Origin: JAQUGA01 sp964521105
GTDB taxonomy: Bacteria; Bacteroidota; Bacteroidia; Bacteroidales; WCHB1-69
Assembly (NCBI GenBank): GCA_964521105.1
Contig: CAZFPO010000023.1
Coordinates: 1-34,902 of the forward strand
DNA length: 34,902 nt
Direction of reading: 5' to 3'
Below the pieces are notes generated by a model, which worked only from the letters and a program-made list of their open reading frames with translations, ran no database searches and was not told the origin of the DNA. Of this stretch, positions 8,469-15,928 are shown in pieces (within the stretch, counting starts at the first letter, position 1; every line of letters begins with the position of its first letter). The translations under genes were made by a program, and so were the position numbers.

Positions 8469-9188
8469 ATGAACAAAGAACTCATTAACATCGAAGGAAT
8501 AACTCGTTTTTATCACATGGGAGCCGAAACCGTTAAAGCACTTCGAAAAATTGATTTAAAAATTCATCAAAACGAATACGTTGCCATAATGGGACAATCG
8601 GGCTCGGGCAAAACTACTTTAATGAATATTTTAGGATGTTTAGATACTCCAACATCAGGACATTATTTTTTAAATGGAAAAGATGTAAGTAAAATGGACG
8701 ACAATAGCTTAGCAGAAGTTAGAAATAAAGAGATTGGTTTTGTATTTCAAACATTCAATCTGCTACCCAGGCTTTCCGCATTAGAAAATGTAATGTTGCC
8801 ATTAGTATATTCAGGAATTAAAAAAGAAGATAGAAAAGAAAAAGCCGAAGTGGTATTATCTAAAGTTGGCTTAAAAGACCGTATGACTCACAGACCTAAC
8901 GAGTTATCGGGTGGACAACGACAACGTGTGGCTATTGCTCGTGCCATGGTAAATAATCCAAGTATTATTTTAGCCGATGAACCCACTGGAAATTTAGATT
9001 CAAAAGTTTCGGACGAAATCATGCAACTTTTTGACGAAATTCATAAGTTAGGAAACACTATTATTTTAGTTACTCATGAAGAAGATATTGCTTTATATGC
9101 TCATCGAATTATCAAATTGAAAGATGGTGAAATAGAAGATGATTATATAAATCACAAGGTTAAAAATCACACCATTGTAGTTGAATAA
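8469..9188 (+). CDS. ABC transporter ATP-binding protein (LolD/MacB type)
   Basis: ATPase subunit of the family that serves lipoprotein release (LolD), FtsE or MacB-type extrusion. Walker A is GQSGSGKTT (42-50). The Q-loop lies in VFQTFNLLPRLSALENV, the signature LSGGQRQR spans 146-153, Walker B is IILADE (166-171), and the switch His is H203. The length of 239 residues is normal. No FtsX/LolC/MacB permease is adjacent, so its partner must be encoded elsewhere. It sits in the rprX-rprY-methyltransferase unit, 4 bases after the methyltransferase stop and 11 bases before the cobalamin adenosyltransferase gene. The transported substrate cannot be inferred. Confidence 0.9.
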   Translation: MNKELINIEGITRFYHMGAETVKALRKIDLKIHQNEYVAIMGQSGSGKTTLMNILGCLDTPTSGHYFLNGKDVSKMDDNSLAEVRNKEIGFVFQTFNLLPRLSALENVMLPLVYSGIKKEDRKEKAEVVLSKVGLKDRMTHRPNELSGGQRQRVAIARAMVNNPSIILADEPTGNLDSKVSDEIMQLFDEIHKLGNTIILVTHEEDIALYAHRIIKLKDGEIEDDYINHKVKNHTIVVE

Positions 9189-9199
9189 AATATATTGTA

Positions 9200-9769
9200 A
9201 TGGATAAAAAAACAGAAAATAAAAAAATATATACAAAAACCGGTGATAAAGGCGAAACATCGCTTATTGGTGGTAGACGTGTTCCCAAATTTGATTTAAG
9301 AATTGAAGCCTATGGCACTTTAGACGAATTAAATGCACATCTAGGCGTTGTATTTGACAGTATAGCAGATTCAAATTCAAAAAAAAATATTCAAAAAATA
9401 ATTGAAACCATTTTTAAAATTGAATCATTAATTGCCATCGACCCTAAAAGTAAATGTAACATAAAGATTGAAGAGCTGAATGCTTCTGAAATTCAATTTT
9501 TAGAAATTGAAATTGATAAAATGAATGAAGTTTTACCTAAAATCAACAATTTCATTTTGCCCGGAGGGAATATTAGTGCCTCGTTTTGTCATGTAGCGAG
9601 ATGCGTTTGCCGAAGAGCCGAACGAAATATTTTAGAACTAAATTCAATAGAATCGGTTGATGAAACGATTTTAAAGTATCTAAATCGTTTATCCGATTAC
9701 TTATTTGTTTTAAGTCGTTTCATTTGTTTTACAGAACTTTGCAACGAAAAAAAATGGATACTAAAATAA
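9200..9769 (+). CDS. pduO: Cob(I)alamin adenosyltransferase, PduO type
   Basis: Transfers the adenosyl group of ATP to cob(I)alamin, making coenzyme B12. The N-terminal ATP-binding stretch YTKTGDKGETSLIGG is the family signature. The region YGTLDELNAHLG and the C-terminal RCVCRRAERN plus LNRLSDYLFVLSR match the helical-bundle active site of PduO/MMAB enzymes. At 189 residues it is a single-domain PduO. It is the last gene of a probable five-gene unit beginning with the sensor kinase. No B12 riboswitch or B12-dependent enzyme is near; in this group the usual client would be methylmalonyl-CoA mutase, but that is inference. Confidence 0.93.
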   Translation: MDKKTENKKIYTKTGDKGETSLIGGRRVPKFDLRIEAYGTLDELNAHLGVVFDSIADSNSKKNIQKIIETIFKIESLIAIDPKSKCNIKIEELNASEIQFLEIEIDKMNEVLPKINNFILPGGNISASFCHVARCVCRRAERNILELNSIESVDETILKYLNRLSDYLFVLSRFICFTELCNEKKWILK

Positions 9770-9800
9770 AATTTAATTTTTTCTAAAAAAAAATTAAATT
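9770..9800. terminator. All-A/T hairpin after the adenosyltransferase gene
   Basis: A 13-bp perfect stem (9770-9782 with 9788-9800) made only of A and T encloses the loop CTAAA, starting right after the stop codon. It lacks a GC clamp and a following U tract, so termination is possible but not strong. Confidence 0.35.
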
Positions 9801-9815
9801 GAAGTATTTTTACAT

Positions 9816-9823
9816 TATCTTTG
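9816..9823 (+). promoter_or_regulatory. -7 promoter element TATCTTTG for the DUF2795 gene
   Basis: Perfect TAnnTTTG match followed by CA, ending 25 bases before the ATG at 9849. The next hairpin is downstream of the gene, so it defines a single-gene transcript. Confidence 0.7.
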
Positions 9824-9848
9824 CAATCCTTTTTTAAAACTTTACATT

Positions 9849-10070
9849 ATGTATTGGACATTAGAATTAGCATCAAAGTTAGAAGATGCACCTTGGCCTG
9901 CAACAAAAGATGAGTTAATCGACTATTCAATCCGTTCAGGATTACCAGCCGAAGTTATCGAAAACCTACGAGAAATTGAAGACGAAGGCGATATTTACGA
10001 CAGCATTGAAGACATTTGGCCCGATTATCCCACAAAGGACGATTTCTTCTTTCATGAAGATGAATACTAA
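9849..10070 (+). CDS. DUF2795 family small protein
   Basis: A 73-residue acidic protein (pattern WPATKDELIDYSIRSGLP, then a Glu/Asp-rich tail ending HEDEY). Similar short proteins are widespread and conserved in Bacteroidota and are classed as DUF2795. No membrane segment, signal or catalytic motif is visible. It has its own promoter and terminator, so it is a separate transcript between the adenosyltransferase operon and secA. Function unknown. Confidence 0.85.
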   Translation: MYWTLELASKLEDAPWPATKDELIDYSIRSGLPAEVIENLREIEDEGDIYDSIEDIWPDYPTKDDFFFHEDEY

Positions 10071-10092
10071 AAGCAAAGATGTTAAATTATGA

Positions 10093-10120
10093 AAAAAAAA
10101 GGGCTTAATGCCCTTTTTTT
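10093..10120 (+). terminator. Rho-independent terminator of the DUF2795 gene
   Basis: GGGC (10101-10104) pairs with GCCC (10110-10113) across a TTAAT loop; the stem extends through seven A-T pairs into a T tract. Confidence 0.85.
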
Positions 10121-10153
10121 AAATTCACGTTTCAATACATTCACTTTTTACAT

Positions 10154-10161
10154 TAAATTTG
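10154..10161 (+). promoter_or_regulatory. -7 promoter element TAAATTTG for secA
   Basis: Perfect TAnnTTTG match, 22 bases before the secA ATG at 10184 and downstream of the preceding terminator. Confidence 0.6.
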
Positions 10162-10183
10162 TTCTCTAATAAAATATATAACC

Positions 10184-13100
10184 ATGTTCGACTCACTAAA
10201 AAAATTATTCGGCACCAAATCGGATAGAGATATTAAAGAAATTAAGCCATTACTAAACAAATGTATTTCGCTCCTCGATGAATATAAAAAATTGACTAAC
10301 GACGAATTACGTGAAAAAACTTTTGAATTTAAACAAAAAATCCGGCATGCAGTTTTTGAAGAAGAATCGCAAATTGCAGAAATAAAAAACCGAATAGACA
10401 CCGAATATGACATTGATGTTGACGAAAAAGAAAAACTTTACGCAACGGTTGATCATCTTGAAAAACAATGCTATGACAAAACACAAGAAGTTTTACGAGA
10501 TATTTTACCCGAAGCATTTGCTGTACTGCGAGAAACAGCCGACCGATTTAAAAACAACAATGTAATTGAGGTTACTGCCCTTCAACACGATAAAGATTTG
10601 GCTGCTTTCCGCGACCAAATTGAAATAGTTGGTGATAAAGCTTATTGGCAAACCGAATGGATTGCCGGTGGAAATAAACTTAAATGGGATATGTGCCATT
10701 ACGATGTGCAGTTAATTGGTGGTATTGTGCTTCACGAAGGAAAAATTGCCGAAATGGGTACTGGCGAAGGTAAAACTCTTGTTGCTACTTTACCCGTTTA
10801 TTTAAATGCACTTCCTGGTAAAGGCGTACATGTTGTTACAGTTAACGATTATTTAGCTCGACGCGACTCGGAATGGATGGGACCTATTTACGAATTTCAT
10901 GGACTCAAAGTTGATTGTATCGACAAACATGAGCCCAATACCGACGAACGACGTAATGCTTATCTAGCTGATATTACTTTTGGCACAAACAACGAATTTG
11001 GCTTTGATTATTTGAGAGATAATATGGCTCGAAATATCAACGAAATTGTTCAACGAAAACATAATTACGCCATTGTTGATGAGGTTGATTCTGTTTTAAT
11101 TGATGACGCTAGAACTCCGTTAATTATTTCTGGTCCAACACCAAAAGGAGATCAACAAGAATTTGAAAGATACAAACCAATTGTTGAAAAACTTTATACA
11201 GCCCAACGAAACTTGGTAACAAAAATACTTGCCGAAGCAAAAAATCTATTATCAAAACCCGAAGGCAGCGAAGAATACAAAGAAGGATCAAAATTATTAC
11301 TTAGAGCTCACCGGGGATTACCTAAAAACAAGGCACTTATCAAGTTCTTGAGTGAGCAAGGCATGAAACAACTTTTGCTTAAAACCGAAGGTCAATACAT
11401 GGCTGAGCAAAATAAATACATGCACATTATTGATGATGAACTATATTTTGTAATTGAAGAAAAGCAAAACTCGGTAGATATGACCGAAAAGGGTATCGAT
11501 TTAGTGGCAAATAACGCCGAAGAAGCAAAATTATTCATTATGCCCGACATCGGTTCAGAAATAGCAGAACTCGAAAAATTATATTTAAACGACAGAGACA
11601 AAACAGAGGCAAAAGCCGAAATATATCGAAATTATGCCGTAGCTTCCGAACGCCTTCATACTATAAATCAGTTGATGAAAGCCTATACTTTGTTTGAAAT
11701 TGATGTAGAATACGTAATTATCGATAACAAAATTAAAATTGTTGACGAGCAAACAGGTCGTATTATGGAAGGCAGAAGATATTCTGACGGTTTGCACCAA
11801 GCTATTGAGGCTAAAGAGCGAGTAAAAGTTGAAGCTGCCACACAAACTTATGCAACCATTACTCTTCAAAATTACTTCAGAATGTATCAAAAGTTAGCTG
11901 GTATGACTGGTACAGCCGAAACAGAAGCGGGTGAGTTATGGGACATTTATAAACTTGATGTTGTAGTTATCCCTACTAATCGACCAGTAATTCGTAAAGA
12001 CATGGAAGATTTAGTGTTTAAAACTAAACGCGAAAAATTCAATGCAGTAATCGATGAAATAAAAAAATTAAATTCTGAAGGACGTCCTGTTTTAGTTGGA
12101 ACAACCTCTGTTGAAACTTCCGAATTACTTAGTAAAATGTTGACAATGCGTAAAATTCCGCACAATGTTTTAAATGCAAAACTGCATCAACGCGAAGCCG
12201 ACATTGTTGCACAAGCAGGTCAATCGGGAACTGTTACTATCTCAACAAATATGGCGGGACGTGGTACCGACATAAAATTGGGTGCTGGAGTGAAAGATAA
12301 AGGCGGATTAGCAATTATTGGTACCGAACGACACGATTCGAGACGTGTTGACAGACAGCTAAGAGGTCGAGCTGGTCGTCAAGGCGACCCCGGCTCATCG
12401 CAATTTTATGTTTCGCTCGAAGACGATTTAATGCGACTTTTCGGCTCCGATAGAATTGCTAAAGTAATGGATAGATTAGGGCTAAAAGAAGGAGAAGTTA
12501 TTCAACATTCAATGATTACAAAATCTATCGAAAGAGCTCAAAAAAAGGTAGAAGAAAATAACTTTGGAATTCGTAAACGACTACTAGAGTATGACGATGT
12601 AATGAATAAGCAACGTGAAACCATATATAGCAAAAGAAAAAATGCACTTTATGGCGATCGTTTGTCGATTGATTTATCAAATATGTTCTTCGACATGTCC
12701 GAACAACTTATAACTGAATACCAAGATAAAAGAGATTTTGAAGGTTTCAAAATGGAGATTATTTCTACTTTTGCTTCTGACGTTCCATTTGATGAAACTG
12801 AATTTTTTCAAGGTAATTTAAATAACTTGGTTGACAAACTTTATGATTTTGTATTTGAAAATTATAAAAACAAAACCATAACTCTTTCCGAACGGGCATA
12901 TCCAATTATATCATCAGTATACGAACGAGAAGGCAATAGATACGAAAACATTGCCATTCCAATTTCTGATGGTCATAAAACGTTAAATGTAATTGCTCCT
13001 CTTAAAAAATGTTTTGATAGTGGTGGTAAAGAAATTATTTTATCTATCGAGAAAGGCATCAACCTAGCTGTGATTGATGATGCTTGGAAAGAGCACTTAC

Positions 13101-13462
13101 GTGAAATGGATGAATTAAAACAATCGGTTCAAAATGCCTCGTATGAACAAAAAGACCCTCTTTTGATTTATAAATTTGAATCATTTGAATTATTTAAACA
13201 AATGCTTAGTAAAATTAATAAAGACATTCTATCGTTTTTAACCAAAGGTAAACTTCCAATGGATCAAGCCGAAGATGTTCGCGAAGCACGATTACCACAA
13301 TCAGACATCAATAAAACAAGAGCAGGAAGAGAAGATATTTTAAGCCAAAAAACTTCCGAAGTTCAACGCACTCAGCCCATTAAAGTTGAAAAAAAAGTTG
13401 GACGAAATGAACCTTGCCCTTGTGGTAGTGGAAAAAAATTCAAAAACTGTCATGGCGTGTAA
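10184..13462 (+). CDS. secA: Preprotein translocase ATPase SecA
   Basis: Motor ATPase that pushes unfolded preproteins through SecYEG. The nucleotide site has MGTGEGKTL (191-199) and a DEVD box (from D299) in VDEVDSVLIDDARTPL. The second helicase-like domain carries STNMAGRGTDI and the RQLRGRAGRQGDPG motif. The C-terminal zinc-binding tail is intact: Cys1078 and Cys1080 in CPCGSG, and Cys1089-His1090. At 1092 residues it is longer than E. coli SecA (901), as usual for Bacteroidota. A promoter element lies 22 bases upstream. The WbqC-like gene follows after 6 bases and is probably co-transcribed. Confidence 0.98.
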   Translation: MFDSLKKLFGTKSDRDIKEIKPLLNKCISLLDEYKKLTNDELREKTFEFKQKIRHAVFEEESQIAEIKNRIDTEYDIDVDEKEKLYATVDHLEKQCYDKTQEVLRDILPEAFAVLRETADRFKNNNVIEVTALQHDKDLAAFRDQIEIVGDKAYWQTEWIAGGNKLKWDMCHYDVQLIGGIVLHEGKIAEMGTGEGKTLVATLPVYLNALPGKGVHVVTVNDYLARRDSEWMGPIYEFHGLKVDCIDKHEPNTDERRNAYLADITFGTNNEFGFDYLRDNMARNINEIVQRKHNYAIVDEVDSVLIDDARTPLIISGPTPKGDQQEFERYKPIVEKLYTAQRNLVTKILAEAKNLLSKPEGSEEYKEGSKLLLRAHRGLPKNKALIKFLSEQGMKQLLLKTEGQYMAEQNKYMHIIDDELYFVIEEKQNSVDMTEKGIDLVANNAEEAKLFIMPDIGSEIAELEKLYLNDRDKTEAKAEIYRNYAVASERLHTINQLMKAYTLFEIDVEYVIIDNKIKIVDEQTGRIMEGRRYSDGLHQAIEAKERVKVEAATQTYATITLQNYFRMYQKLAGMTGTAETEAGELWDIYKLDVVVIPTNRPVIRKDMEDLVFKTKREKFNAVIDEIKKLNSEGRPVLVGTTSVETSELLSKMLTMRKIPHNVLNAKLHQREADIVAQAGQSGTVTISTNMAGRGTDIKLGAGVKDKGGLAIIGTERHDSRRVDRQLRGRAGRQGDPGSSQFYVSLEDDLMRLFGSDRIAKVMDRLGLKEGEVIQHSMITKSIERAQKKVEENNFGIRKRLLEYDDVMNKQRETIYSKRKNALYGDRLSIDLSNMFFDMSEQLITEYQDKRDFEGFKMEIISTFASDVPFDETEFFQGNLNNLVDKLYDFVFENYKNKTITLSERAYPIISSVYEREGNRYENIAIPISDGHKTLNVIAPLKKCFDSGGKEIILSIEKGINLAVIDDAWKEHLREMDELKQSVQNASYEQKDPLLIYKFESFELFKQMLSKINKDILSFLTKGKLPMDQAEDVREARLPQSDINKTRAGREDILSQKTSEVQRTQPIKVEKKVGRNEPCPCGSGKKFKNCHGV

Positions 13463-13468
13463 TTTATA

Positions 13469-14095
13469 ATGGATATAATTTTATCAACTTCCATTTTCCC
13501 ATCGATAGAATATATTGCTTGCCATTACATGTCAAGCAATACTTTTATTGAAAAACATGAGACATATCCAAAACAAACCTTACGAAACAGATATTATATT
13601 GCAACTTCTCAAGGTATACAGTGCCTTTCAATTCCTGTTATCAAAACTCAAGGAAACAATACGCCTATTGATAAAATTATCATTTCATCAGCTACCGACT
13701 TTAAAAGAAACCACTTTAGAGCAATTAATACGGCGTACAAATCGGCTCCATTTTTTGATTATTATATCGATTTTTTTTATGAATGCCTTTACTATAAAGA
13801 GGATTTATTAATTGAGTATAACACTTTTATTTTAAAAAAAATTTGCCAAATTCTTTCAATTAATAAGGATATAAATTTTACAACCGAATTCAAAAAAAAA
13901 TTACTTTCACAAATTGATTTAAGACAAAATATAAGTAATAAAAATGCTGTAGGTGAATACTCTAACATACATGATATTGGTTGCTATTATCAAATTTTTG
14001 AAGATAAAATAGGATTTATCAAAAATCTTTCAATTTTAGATTTAATTTTTCATGAAGGACCAAATGCTAAAAATATAATTAAATCTGTTAAATGA
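13469..14095 (+). CDS. WbqC-like family protein
   Basis: A 208-residue protein with the WbqC pattern: an N-terminal hydrophobic strand, HETYPKQTLRNRYYIAT near 30-46, a central SLSIPV-like strand (here CLSIPVIKTQG), an HFRAINTAYKSAPFF motif around 78-93, and C-terminal LSILDLIFHEGP. WbqC homologues occur in O-antigen clusters and as housekeeping genes in Bacteroidota; the biochemical function is not established. It starts 6 bases after secA, so it is probably in the same transcript. It could assist surface-glycan or envelope assembly, but the sequence alone does not show this. Confidence 0.82.
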   Translation: MDIILSTSIFPSIEYIACHYMSSNTFIEKHETYPKQTLRNRYYIATSQGIQCLSIPVIKTQGNNTPIDKIIISSATDFKRNHFRAINTAYKSAPFFDYYIDFFYECLYYKEDLLIEYNTFILKKICQILSINKDINFTTEFKKKLLSQIDLRQNISNKNAVGEYSNIHDIGCYYQIFEDKIGFIKNLSILDLIFHEGPNAKNIIKSVK

Positions 14096-14206
14096 AAAAT
14101 TTAGCGACTTTCACTAATCCCTAATAATAATGGTTCGTGTTAAAAATGCTGAAAACTTGTTAACAAAAAAAATGTTGTTTTTATTGGGATTTTATATATA
14201 AAAGAC

Positions 14207-14214
14207 TATTTTTG
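14207..14214 (+). promoter_or_regulatory. -7 promoter element TATTTTTG for the TPR-SPOR gene
   Basis: Perfect TAnnTTTG match 24 bases before the ATG at 14239. A TTG at 14184-14186 lies 20 bases upstream, the right spacing for a -33 element. Confidence 0.65.
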
Positions 14215-14238
14215 TAGTTATAATTTAGGGCATTCAAT

Positions 14239-15669
14239 ATGAAAAGACAATATTTTATCATTTTTTTCATTGGATTTTTGAGTATTCTTTCCATGAATAC
14301 ATATTCAAAACCATTGATTGACAAGGTTTTTGATGGCATTAATAAGGATTATGAAGTTCAATATAACAAGGCAATGAAATTAGTTCTTGCCGATGAATAC
14401 AAAGAAGCACTTCCAATTCTGCAAGCATTAAAAAACACAAATCCCGAAAACACAAATATTGATTTTCATCTGGGAGTATGTAAATACTATTTAATGTTTG
14501 ATAAAACTCCTGCGTTGGAACATTTTAATATTGCCGTAAAATCAATTGATGAAAAATACGAAAATACACCTGGTCAATCAAAAGCCCCACTCGAATCAAT
14601 TTATTTTCAAGCACTTTGTAATCAATGTATAGGCAATTATAGTACTGCTAAAACACTTTACGAAACATATCTTGAAAAAGCTAAAACTCAAAAATGCGAC
14701 AAAAAATACGTAAAAGATGCTAAACGTAAAATATATTTATGCCAACACCCTAATTTCGTTTATTCTACCGAAGATGAGAAATTTATTACTGAACAAAGAG
14801 CTAAAATCCCTAAAAACAAACAAAACTACTCATACAAAAAACGACTATCGAAATCAATTGAGGTAATGAATGAAGATTTTATTGAAGGCTTAATTGCTTT
14901 TAAAGAAATGGCAAAAGATTATCCTAACGACCCTAACGTTAATCATTTTTTAGGAATTTGCATTTTAAATTATACACCACTTCGTCAAACAAGTTTAGAC
15001 TATTTCAATACTGCCGAAAAAAACATCATTGCACCCGCATCAGCAACAGGTATGGCTTGTCCTACAATGAACCAATATTACATGGCAGTTGCATATCAAA
15101 TGCTCGGAAATTATAAAGATGCCGTTTTACATTTTGAAAACGTTGAAAAAGTTTATCCAAATAAATTTACGGCTTTTAAACCCGAATTTCAAGAAAAATT
15201 GGATTATAGTCGTCGTTTCTTGAAAACTGGTACCGATATCGTTTATGTTGACTCTAACAACGTTCTAGTAATCGACTCGGCTAAAATAACAGCTATTAAT
15301 ACTAATAATATCAAATTAAATAAGTATAAAAACAATATCGAATTTAAAGTTAAAAAGGATTTACACGTAATTTATCCTGAAACAAAACCACGAATTAAAG
15401 AAGCAAACAATACAAATAATTCCTCCTCAACAACTATGGTTGTTAACGAAATTTATTATACCATTCAAATTGGTGCAGGAAAAATGCGAGAAGACTATTT
15501 TGAATTAGCTCCCGATTATCGTATTTATAAATACAAAGTATCTGGCGTTAATCGCTATTTTGTTGGAAAATACACTAATAAAGATGAAGCAAATAGCAAG
15601 TTAAAAGAACTGAAATCAGCAGGTTATAAAGATGCTTTCATAACTCAATTTAAAGGGAAAATTAACTAA
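14239..15669 (+). CDS. Secreted TPR protein with C-terminal SPOR domain
   Basis: Begins with a Sec signal peptide (basic MKRQ, then a hydrophobic core, about 1-23). Two helical-repeat regions follow, around 40-165 and 205-315, each containing TPR-like units (for example KALP-type LADEYKEALPILQAL, and YQMLGNYKDAVLHFENVEK). A low-complexity Asn/Ser linker precedes a SPOR domain at about 405-476 (YTIQIGAGK to YKDAFITQF). SPOR domains bind denuded peptidoglycan glycans, so the protein is probably periplasmic and associated with cell-wall remodelling or division sites. A signal peptide rather than a membrane anchor is seen. It is monocistronic, with its own promoter and terminator. The precise role is unknown. 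Confidence 0.8.
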   Translation: MKRQYFIIFFIGFLSILSMNTYSKPLIDKVFDGINKDYEVQYNKAMKLVLADEYKEALPILQALKNTNPENTNIDFHLGVCKYYLMFDKTPALEHFNIAVKSIDEKYENTPGQSKAPLESIYFQALCNQCIGNYSTAKTLYETYLEKAKTQKCDKKYVKDAKRKIYLCQHPNFVYSTEDEKFITEQRAKIPKNKQNYSYKKRLSKSIEVMNEDFIEGLIAFKEMAKDYPNDPNVNHFLGICILNYTPLRQTSLDYFNTAEKNIIAPASATGMACPTMNQYYMAVAYQMLGNYKDAVLHFENVEKVYPNKFTAFKPEFQEKLDYSRRFLKTGTDIVYVDSNNVLVIDSAKITAINTNNIKLNKYKNNIEFKVKKDLHVIYPETKPRIKEANNTNNSSSTTMVVNEIYYTIQIGAGKMREDYFELAPDYRIYKYKVSGVNRYFVGKYTNKDEANSKLKELKSAGYKDAFITQFKGKIN

Positions 15670-15690
15670 TTAATTTGCATTACAATATTT

Positions 15691-15719
15691 GAGAGGCTTT
15701 TGCCTCTCTTTTTTTTTTC
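15691..15719 (+). terminator. Rho-independent terminator of the TPR-SPOR gene
   Basis: GAGAGGC (15691-15697) pairs with GCCTCTC (15702-15708) over a TTTT loop, followed by 11 T residues: a textbook intrinsic terminator. Confidence 0.93.
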
Positions 15720-15759
15720 AAAAAAAAATAAAAAATGACGAAACGTGTTGTTTATTTTA

Positions 15760-15767
15760 TACTTTTG
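15760..15767 (+). promoter_or_regulatory. -7 promoter element TACTTTTG for the TPP riboswitch transcript
   Basis: Perfect TAnnTTTG match followed by C, just upstream of the riboswitch aptamer, so the leader RNA would begin around 15773. Confidence 0.65.
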
Positions 15768-15769
15768 CT

Positions 15770-15857
15770 TCATCAAAAGGGGGTGCCTGAAAACATAGGG
15801 CTGAGAACAAACCCATCGAACCTGATTCGGATAATGCCGACGAAGGGAACTACGATA
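15770..15857 (+). promoter_or_regulatory. TPP riboswitch (THI element)
   Basis: Conserved blocks of the thiamin pyrophosphate aptamer are all present in order: GGGGTGCC (15780-15787), GGCTGAGA (15799-15806), ACCC (15811-15814), GAACCTGAT (15818-15826), TAATGCC (15832-15838) and CGAAGGGAA (15841-15849). P2 pairs GGGT with ACCC, and TCGG pairs with CCGA near 15827 and 15837. In known systems TPP binding lowers expression of the following gene. Here that is a TonB-dependent receptor starting at 15929. Confidence 0.95.
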
Positions 15858-15872
15858 AATGTTGAATATAAC

Positions 15873-15926
15873 GAATAGTAATTTCCTTTTGAACTATTCT
15901 TTTGTTTAACTAACTGAGGAAACTCA
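15873..15926 (+). promoter_or_regulatory. Candidate riboswitch expression platform
   Basis: Between aptamer and start codon a 7-bp stem GAATAGT/ACTATTC (15873-15879, 15893-15899) is followed by a T-rich stretch (15900-15907) and could act as a weak terminator. Just before the ATG, TGAG-GAAA-CTCA (15915-15926) can form a GNRA-capped hairpin holding the purine-rich GAGGA. Either could be the TPP-controlled switch. The structures are seen by eye; their role is inferred. Confidence 0.4.
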
Positions 15927-15928
15927 TT

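Noticed and set aside
13515..13811. 98-codon frame overlapping the WbqC-like gene
   Set aside because: It is in another frame of a gene with family motifs and shows no motif itself.
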